Of a stretch of 40,953 nt of DNA, positions 1-6,800 are shown one piece after another; positions within the stretch are counted from its first letter, which is position 1, and every line of letters starts with the position of its first letter. The DNA comes from a virus. The position numbers and the translations under genes were made by a program. The notes below the pieces were generated by a model that ran no database searches, was not told the origin of the DNA, and worked only from the letters and a program-made list of their open reading frames with translations. Location: the IMG/VR virus record IMGVR_UViG_3300026094_000014, positions 1 to 40,953 of that record. The stretch is one strand, 5' to 3'.

Positions 1-2
1 GT

Positions 3-668
3 CACTACTATCAACTGAGACTGGATCCAAACGAAACTGGAGCAACAGTAGAAGTAGAACAGGTAGACGGTGCATACACCACAGCCCCTCCTGCTGGCAA
101 GGGCTATCAAGGCTATATGCTGGGAGAAGATGCTACACCAAATGGCTCACAGTTTGGACATGGTATTCAGTTTCCTGCTTCGCCTAACAAGTATGATTAT
201 TTTTTAAGAACTGATTTTAGACCCAAGAGAATGTTTCAGTTTGACGGCAACAAGTGGGTGAAAGTACATGATGATGTAAGAATGACAATGACAAATTCAC
301 AAGACAGACGCACACAGAAGACAGGGTTTATCAATAACCGAAACTTTGTGTACAACGATCTAGCAGCACAGGACGTAGTTAATTTAGAGAAAGGCGATAC
401 AGAAATACACACTGACATCGCAGTCACAGATCAAGCAGAGCATCTTGTGTTAAAATATGATACACTAGAAAAATCCTATGCTGTAGCAGATTATCCCGCA
501 ATGATTACCACGCAGGACAGTTCTCGAATTACAATAGAACTGCCTGAAATATCCGGTGTTCAAGAGTCAATCGACTACACAGGCGCGTGGGAAGTGAAAT
601 TCTATCGCAACAGAGAAGCAGAGCGACAGGCACTGTCGAAAGCACTTAGACCACGGGCAGATAACTAA
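3..668 (+). CDS. Neck protein, gp14-like (5' truncated)
   Basis: The reading frame is open from the left edge of the window, so the first ATG at 117 is internal and the gene starts outside. About 221 residues are visible, ending in a charged tail (RPRADN). A central block reading YFLRTDFRPKRMFQFDGNKW, followed by KTGFINNRN, resembles the conserved part of neck proteins encoded just before gp15 in marine T4-like phages. In T4, gp13 and gp14 form the neck that joins the filled head to the tail. The stop codon overlaps the ATG of the next gene by one base (TAATG), which suggests translational coupling. The gp14 call rests on position beside gp15 and on a remembered motif; direct similarity to T4 gp14 is not obvious, so another neck or head-completion protein is possible. 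Confidence 0.6.
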   Translation, partial: HYYQLRLDPNETGATVEVEQVDGAYTTAPPAGKGYQGYMLGEDATPNGSQFGHGIQFPASPNKYDYFLRTDFRPKRMFQFDGNKWVKVHDDVRMTMTNSQDRRTQKTGFINNRNFVYNDLAAQDVVNLEKGDTEIHTDIAVTDQAEHLVLKYDTLEKSYAVADYPAMITTQDSSRITIELPEISGVQESIDYTGAWEVKFYRNREAERQALSKALRPRADN

Positions 669-2137
669 TGTCGAATCAATTAGACCATTTTTACGACGGA
701 CAACTAAGAAGATACATCACTCAGATGGTAAGAATGATGAGTGGCTTTTCCTATAAAGACGGTTCGGGCAACGTAGTCACAGTACCTGCGATGTACGGCG
801 ATCTTACTCGTCAGGTTGCGAATATTATAAGAAACAATTCAGAAAACAAAATTCCAAACGCGCCTCGAATGGCGCTGTATGTCACAGGCCTAGAACTAGA
901 CACTTCGAGACTGGCAGATTCATCTTATGTCAATAAAGTCAATATTAGAGAAAGAGAATTTGACTCTGCAGGCAACGAATATCTAAACACAGAAGGCAAG
1001 AACTATACTGTCGAACGTCTCATGCCGACACCCTACACGCTGACAGTTACTGTAGATCTATGGAGCACAAACACAGATCAGAAACTGCAGATACTTGAGC
1101 AGATACTAATGCTGTTCAATCCTTCTCTAGAATTACAAACCACTGATAATTATCTTGACTGGACTTCTCTATCCGCAGTGTATCTAGATTCAATAACTTG
1201 GAGTTCAAGAACAATACCTCAGGGAACAGAAACAGAAATAGACGTGTCTACACTGTCATTTACCACGCCTATATACATTTCGCCTCCTGCGAAAGTAAAA
1301 CGAATGGGTGTTATTACGGACATTGTCAGTCGTATTCATAATTCCAAACAGGAGTTAATTGATGCTACAACAGATATTGATTTTTCACTGCCCGAAGGTG
1401 ACGCTGATATTCAAACAGAACTATTTGTAAACGAGTCGGGGGATCTAGAACGTGCGACTACGAGGAAAGACTATGACACAGAACAATCTGTGCTCGCAAT
1501 TCTCAAAACCACCTATCAGAATATTGATCTGCTGGTTTTGAATAATACCCTACAACTAGTAAAAAACGGCGCAGTAGGCGGAATATCATGGTGGCAGTTT
1601 TTAGAAGCATTTCCGTTCAAGTTTGAAGAAGGCATATCAACTATACGATTACAGCGTTCGGATCTACCAACAGAAATTGTAGGTACACTTGCTGTCTCTA
1701 CAGATGACACAGTTGCGCAAGTAAACTGGGACGAGGATTCAATTCCCACTGACACTGTAATTACCAGCAGTTTGGGCCCAAGATCTAAGATAGATTATAT
1801 TATCGATCCGCAAAAATCAAATCCTCAAAACCTAGATCTAAGTGCCAATCCAAGGATGTTAATACTAGCATCAATTGGCGACTCTCAAAACACAGACGGC
1901 GCCGACGCTTGGAAGAACGCGGACGGGTCGGATTTTACTGCTACTGGAAACGACATTATAGAATGGACAGGCACAAAGTGGCAGATTGTGTTTGATTCTA
2001 ATGGCTCTGATTCCACAGTGACGCCAGTTTACACTACCAATCTTAACACTGGCGTACAGTATAAATTTGAAAATTCTGAATGGCGGCTGTCATTTGAAGG
2101 CGAATATCCGAACGGAACCTGGCGCATCGAATTCTAA
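668..2137 (+). CDS. 15: Tail sheath stabiliser and completion protein gp15
   Basis: The 489-aa product begins FYDGQLRRYITQMVRMMSGF, which matches the T4 gp15 start (FYNSSFRRYATLMGDLF) in spacing and residues. It continues with the same landmarks: VTVPAMYGD, a TLTVTVDLWSTNTDQKLQILEQIL stretch (T4: YELSIFTRYEDDMFQIVEQIL) and a beta-strand block ending TPIYISPPAK (T4: VNGWMYPPV). In T4, gp15 caps the finished tail and provides the head-joining surface. The homologous part ends near residue 220; the remaining 270 or so residues have no T4 counterpart (T4 gp15 is about 272 aa). This extension contains two tryptophan-centred strand motifs (IEWTGTKW and FENSEWRLSF). The gene is coupled to the preceding neck gene by a TAATG overlap. 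Confidence 0.85.
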   Translation: MSNQLDHFYDGQLRRYITQMVRMMSGFSYKDGSGNVVTVPAMYGDLTRQVANIIRNNSENKIPNAPRMALYVTGLELDTSRLADSSYVNKVNIREREFDSAGNEYLNTEGKNYTVERLMPTPYTLTVTVDLWSTNTDQKLQILEQILMLFNPSLELQTTDNYLDWTSLSAVYLDSITWSSRTIPQGTETEIDVSTLSFTTPIYISPPAKVKRMGVITDIVSRIHNSKQELIDATTDIDFSLPEGDADIQTELFVNESGDLERATTRKDYDTEQSVLAILKTTYQNIDLLVLNNTLQLVKNGAVGGISWWQFLEAFPFKFEEGISTIRLQRSDLPTEIVGTLAVSTDDTVAQVNWDEDSIPTDTVITSSLGPRSKIDYIIDPQKSNPQNLDLSANPRMLILASIGDSQNTDGADAWKNADGSDFTATGNDIIEWTGTKWQIVFDSNGSDSTVTPVYTTNLNTGVQYKFENSEWRLSFEGEYPNGTWRIEF

Positions 2138-2150
2138 AATAACTACAATT

Positions 2151-2585
2151 ATGCAGGAAATTACTTGTTCAGGCGCTTTATTTTACAGTCTTGATTCTCA
2201 AAGATTCCTTTTCTTACACAGGACCCGTGGCAAACACAGTAATGTATGGGGTATAGCAGGCGGTAATCTTGAAAAACTAGAAACTGCGTGGCAAGGGGCT
2301 GAAAGAGAAATTAGAGAAGAAATAGGCGAAGTCGATATTCTTAAAATAATACCACTTGAAAAGTTCCTTGCTAGAGACAACGATTTTTCTTTTCATACCT
2401 ACCTCTGTATAATTGAAAAAGAATTTATACCTGACCTAAATCTCGAACACGACGGATATGCATGGGTTGCCTACAAAAAATGGCCTAGACCTCTGCATTA
2501 TGGTTTAAAAAATACACTTCAAAAAAAACACAACCTGAGCAAAATAGAAACAGTATTTCATCTAGGAGAATTATTAAACAAATGA
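2151..2585 (+). CDS. Nudix hydrolase
   Basis: This 144-aa protein has a complete Nudix box at residues 38-60 (G-x5-E-x7-RE-I-R-EE-I-G): Gly38, Glu44, Arg52-Glu53 and Glu56-Glu57 are all in register. Nudix enzymes hydrolyse a nucleoside diphosphate linked to another group X. Whether X is a sugar, a nucleotide or a cap cannot be told here. The start at 2151 is preferred over the in-frame ATG at 2067, because the latter lies 71 bases inside the gp15 gene and adds 28 residues of no family character. The stop overlaps the next ATG (ATGA at 2582-2585). With the following cupin and HAD genes it forms a compact three-gene operon, which makes a nucleotide-sugar substrate plausible but unproven. Confidence 0.85.
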   Translation: MQEITCSGALFYSLDSQRFLFLHRTRGKHSNVWGIAGGNLEKLETAWQGAEREIREEIGEVDILKIIPLEKFLARDNDFSFHTYLCIIEKEFIPDLNLEHDGYAWVAYKKWPRPLHYGLKNTLQKKHNLSKIETVFHLGELLNK

Positions 2586-2950
2586 CAGATAAAAGACACG
2601 GTGTTATTGAAAAAGGTTGGGGTAATGAACTTATCTGGGCAAACACTGACACCTATTGTGCCAAAATCCTTGTATTCCTTGCCGCTGGTTCTAAAACTTC
2701 TATGCACTTTCACACACAAATTGATAAGTCCTTTTTTGTTAATTCAGGTGCTTTTCTTGTAAAATGGATAGACACTGAAAAAGGAGTTTTGCTAGAACAG
2801 AGATTTTCCGAGGGCGAAACATGGTTTAATCCTAGACTACAACCACACCAAATCGAAGCTGTTACTGAAGCAGCTAGTCTTACGGAAGTGTCTAACGGTG
2901 ATAACATAAATGATTGTCTTAGAATACTGCAGGGTAATAGCAATGATTGA
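2582..2950 (+). CDS. Small cupin-domain protein
   Basis: The 122-aa product is a single-domain cupin. The first cupin motif is at residues 36-56 (G-SKTSM-HFH-TQIDKSFFVNSG) with His42 and His44 in place; the second has His89 in the QPHQIEA segment. The opening GWGNELIWANTDTYCAKIL recalls the small cupin of type II mannose-6-phosphate isomerase/GDP-mannose pyrophosphorylase and its stand-alone relatives, which act on sugar phosphates. Lys49 (or Asp48) stands where most cupins have the metal-binding Glu of motif 1, so the metal site is altered. It overlaps the Nudix gene by 4 bases (ATGA) and the HAD gene by 8, so all three are probably translated together. A sugar-related role is inferred from family and neighbours; the exact reaction is unknown. 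Confidence 0.75.
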   Translation: MTDKRHGVIEKGWGNELIWANTDTYCAKILVFLAAGSKTSMHFHTQIDKSFFVNSGAFLVKWIDTEKGVLLEQRFSEGETWFNPRLQPHQIEAVTEAASLTEVSNGDNINDCLRILQGNSND

Positions 2951-3551
2951 TATCTACTGGGGCGATACTGAAAATTATCCTGTACATGCTACTACTAGTA
3001 AAAAAACTGTAATAGGCCTAGACAGAGACGGTGTAATAAACAAGGACAAAGGATCGATAAAAAATCCAAAGGATCTAGAGCCTATAGAAGGCAGCCTTGA
3101 AGCAATTACACAACTCAAAAACCTTGGATATCCTGTAGTAATTTTATCTAATCAATCTGGTATATCCAAGGGGCTAATGACTTCTGAGGACGTAGAAAGT
3201 GTAAACGAGAATCTATTTAAAATGCTAGGCGAAGCCGGTTGTGCTTATATAGACGGATTATATTATTCAACCAGCAGTCATAAAACAGATTACTATGCTA
3301 AACCTAATACAGGAATGTTCAAACGCTGTGAAGAAGAAAATCCTATCATACGTTTTCGAAATGGCTATTTTGTTGGTGATAAATTAAGCGATCTTAAAGC
3401 AGCTATCAACATAGGAGCTGCACCTATTTTAGTAAGAACTGGCTACGGTTGTGAAACAGAAAAGCTGCTTAAAAGATACACCTATAAAAAAATAAAACAG
3501 AAAACAAAAATATACGATAATCTAGCTGAGTTTGTATCTCAGCTTACTTAA
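2943..3551 (+). CDS. HAD-family phosphatase, heptose-bisphosphatase (GmhB)-like
   Basis: With the start at 2943 (preceded by AGGGTAATAGCA, 8-base overlap with the cupin) the product is 202 aa; the in-frame ATG at 2910 lies deeper in the cupin gene and adds unrelated residues. All HAD motifs are visible: LDRDGVIN with Asp27/Asp29 (motif I), LSNQSG at 68-73 (motif II), Lys120-Pro121 (motif III) and GDKLSD with Asp146/Asp150 (motif IV). LDRDGVIN and SNQSGI are typical of the D,D-heptose 1,7-bisphosphate 7-phosphatase/histidinol-phosphatase branch. The cysteine-rich zinc loop usual in GmhB is absent: the segment YYSTSSHKTDYYAKP has no Cys. A sugar-phosphate phosphatase is the best call. Its 3' end overlaps the opposing FmdB-like gene. 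Confidence 0.8.
   Translation: MIDIYWGDTENYPVHATTSKKTVIGLDRDGVINKDKGSIKNPKDLEPIEGSLEAITQLKNLGYPVVILSNQSGISKGLMTSEDVESVNENLFKMLGEAGCAYIDGLYYSTSSHKTDYYAKPNTGMFKRCEEENPIIRFRNGYFVGDKLSDLKAAINIGAAPILVRTGYGCETEKLLKRYTYKKIKQKTKIYDNLAEFVSQLT
3524..3544. terminator. Hairpin between convergent genes, candidate bidirectional terminator
   Basis: AGCTGAG at 3524-3530 and CTCAGCT at 3538-3544 form a perfect 7-bp stem with a 7-base loop. It sits exactly where the + strand enzyme operon and the - strand structural genes meet. In the - direction the hairpin is followed within about ten bases by a U-rich run (complement of the A-rich 3485-3515), as expected of an intrinsic terminator. In the + direction the nearest T-run is weaker and about 20 bases on. 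The hairpin lies inside the 3' coding end of the HAD gene. Confidence 0.5.
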
Positions 3552-3855
3552 ATCCTACACTAGCACCTTTTTTATCCTGCTTCTTTCGTTGTTCTTCTGC
3601 TTTTCTTGATCTTTCTTCTGGAAAATACTCTTCTTTTCCCATTTGTCCCTGAGGGCCAAAATACTCTGACGTAGTGTGTCTTACACTCATACTGGCTTTT
3701 CCTTCCATTCTAAAATTAGGAGCAGATATCAGTCTCTCAAGATTTTTAGAATCAGAAGTTTCGCATTCTGGGCATTTTTCAGGGTAGTCATCAAATCCAC
3801 AAAAATCTACCCATTCGTGATTGCATTTTTTGCATCTATAATCATATAATGGCAT
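3544..3855 (-). CDS. FmdB-type zinc-ribbon protein
   Basis: The 103-aa product starts MPLYDYRCKKCNHEW and has two CxxC pairs, Cys8/Cys11 and Cys28/Cys31, the pattern of the FmdB putative regulatory zinc ribbon. After about residue 35 it becomes polar, ending in a Lys/Glu-rich tail (EERSRKAEEQRKKQDKKG) that is probably helical or disordered. Its function is unknown; in FmdB proteins of bacteria and phages the ribbon is assumed to bind nucleic acid or protein. It is the last gene of the - strand run, 9 bases after the 1920-aa structural gene, with a good ribosome site (AAGGAG) before its ATG. Confidence 0.85.
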   Translation of the reverse strand: MPLYDYRCKKCNHEWVDFCGFDDYPEKCPECETSDSKNLERLISAPNFRMEGKASMSVRHTTSEYFGPQGQMGKEEYFPEERSRKAEEQRKKQDKKGASVGFK

Positions 3856-3864
3856 ATTATCTCC

Positions 3865-6800
3865 TTAAGCCTGAGCTTCGCCCCATTTGATAACTATGTT
3901 TGCTTCTGTGTCTGTACCGCTTACCTTGTATACGTTTATAGCAAGAACGTCTGGCCCGTTTGGAAAGGTTCCTCTGCCACCTAGTGGAGTATTAGTAAGC
4001 TCTTTAAGAGCATCTAAACTAAGTTCAGAAAGCTCACCAGGTTGAGCAATAAATGAGAACACAGTTTCACCAGGTTCGCCGTATGGCGGTTGAGAGAATT
4101 CAAATTCAACCTCGTCTGTTGCAGTAAATGTACCAGAATAAGAGTTATTAAAGGTAATTCTTAAAAATGTTGTTCCTCCGAATTCTTCTTCTGTGATGCT
4201 TACTACTTCTGTTCCTGCTGGAAAAGTCACGGCACCGCCAGATACTGGTGTTCCCGGGGTTACTCCGGCATTTACTGTCGATTGTTGGTTCAGAAAAACA
4301 AAGTTTCTGTTCTCAGTCGTAAATCTTCTTTCAATAGTCACTGTACCTGTAGTAGAACCAGAATAACTAGCAAATAGAAACAACCTTGTCCTGTCACGTC
4401 GTCTTTGAATGAAACCAATTCTTATTCCACTACCGAAATCGGCAGTGCCGCTGGTACCAACAACAAAGTCTCCTACCTGTGGGTCTACCGCGTCGGCAGA
4501 ATCATTTGTGATATCTACTATGCTTGTGTTAGTTCTGTTAAATCTAATGTTAGCAGTATCCTGCAAAGAAGCCTGACCTTGAACTAACTCTGTTACAACT
4601 TCATCCGAAGTTGTCCAGTCAATAGCACCGCCCGAAGCTATCTGAGCAAAGCTAGGCTGGCCACCTTGCGAGACGTTGCTGAGCCCTGACCAACGAACGC
4701 TGCCAGGATCTTCAGGATAGTTTTGAGGATTAAGTATACCTTCCACAACTATACCTCCCTGAATAGTTGTGCCGTCTGCGGCTTCGTCGTTTGAGGTAAT
4801 TTCTATGCCTTGCAGCAACAGTTGAGCTCTGTTTAACAATTCGCGTTCGCCTAGATCTCCTACTAGAGAATTAGACACACTAGGTGCTAATCTAAGCATG
4901 AACGCAGTTTGCTGAGTTGTGCTTACTGTAATACCCGATTCTACATACGAGAAAATGTAGCCCCTGTCGTCATCAAACTGGCCGTCTGTAATAAATGCAG
5001 ATCCCCAGTGACTGATAAGCGGGGTAATTGTGCTGGATATTAGTATTACTCCTGTTCTGTCTGCATGAGATACTGCATCTCCTGCAGAGTAGGATCTTGT
5101 AGCACCTGCTTGAAAACTAGTTAAACTTACAGCTCTTTGCAATCCGGTTAATTTGTTTTCTGCGTCGTCTTTTCCGGTATATCTGATGATTTCGTTGTCA
5201 ATGTACAGTGTGCCCTGCTCTGGAAAAAAAGACGAATCTTCTAGGAAAAGTTCAGAGTCGCTAGCTTCTAGTGTTGCTGTAAGTTTGCCCGGCGGCCCTT
5301 CGTTTGTTACTTCATATCTAACAGGAAGGTTTCCTGATCTCATAAAGGCTTCAGTATTAACGTTTGAATTTCTCATTCTATGAGCATATACAAAATTACC
5401 GTCAGCACCTCTTACCATAAAGTCAATAAAACCAGCACCGTACCACGAGTATTGAATTCCTATCATCTGCATCTTTGCTATGTCTATATCATAGCCGCTC
5501 GGTCCTGTGCCGTCTAATCTATCGATATTGAAATCGGCTTGTTTTATTTTTTTGTTTCTAACTAACATGCCTTTAGCTGCAGGAACATCTACTACGCCTC
5601 TCCAGTCTGGAGCAACAGTCATTTCTGTCTGACTGTTTACGTGAGAAATAACGTGCGTCATGCCTTTGACTACAATTTTATCACCTGCTCTTAGCTGGTC
5701 TCTAAATCGAGTATTTGTACCAGTAATTACATTATCATCAACCTGTAACGCAAGTGTGCCTGCTATTTGAAAGGTACTTGTACGTTGTACTACTGAAATT
5801 TGTGTGCCATCATATTCCCAAAATATTCCGTTTTGATCGTCAAAAATTCCCGAACGAACTGTTGAGCCGTGCCAAGCAATTACGCTCATTTGTGCGCCGA
5901 ATCCCAGCGTTGCTATTGTAGATCCTAGTCTTCTCTTAGACCGAACTTGAAAGGTTCTTTCGTCTACGACATTTACAACCTCGTAATCAAATTCAGGCGG
6001 AATAGCAGTTTCAGGTCCTGAATTATATCCCGGAGTTTCGATGCCTAGCAGTCTTATTATGCCGCCTTGCTGCACTCCGTGATCGTTGTCGTCCGTTGTA
6101 ATAGTTATAAGAGAATTTACTTCAACACCGTCTGCTGTTACTGATCTAAGATCATACGAAGGAGCAAAAAGAGCACCAGTTGTATACATAATGCCTTTGC
6201 CTGACTGATATCTTATGTATTTTTTACTCTGTCTAACAGCGGACGCGCCGTGCTGTGGCCCACCGGTGCCTAGCTGAACACCGCCGTCAAACGGTCTATG
6301 CACAAAGAAGCTGTCTGGTCTGCTGTATACATCGCCGGATATTGGGTCGCTTCCTCCGCTTGTATCAATAGAGCCGGGCGCTCGTGCGGTGTAACGCAGT
6401 TGTGTCACGTTTGGTATCTCAGACACAAAAAAGCTGCCTGCAGCAAGAAGATGGCCGTTTGTTTCTGTTTCGCTATCTGTGTCAACTATAAATGTGTCAC
6501 CTGGCACTAGTCCGTGAGCGCTGTCGAATTCTATTTCTATAGTAGCCAACAATTCATAATCTATGGTAGAGTCTTTCGCAAATATATCAACTGTAGGTTC
6601 ACTGATAATCACCACCGAAAATAGATCCAATTCGGTTCCTAAAACAGCTACATCAAAAATTTCATTCACTGTAGATATTGCGCCGCTGCTATCTACCGAT
6701 TGAATATAAATTATAAGATCGTTTTCAGGAGACTCTCCGCCAAGAGACGATCCTTCTACTAAAACTCTATTACCAACAGCATATTCTGTGCCGGCACTAG

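Noticed and set aside
2067-2150. An in-frame upstream ATG for the Nudix gene
   Set aside because: It lies within gp15 and adds residues with no family character; the ATG at 2151 starts just after the gp15 stop and gives a normal Nudix length.
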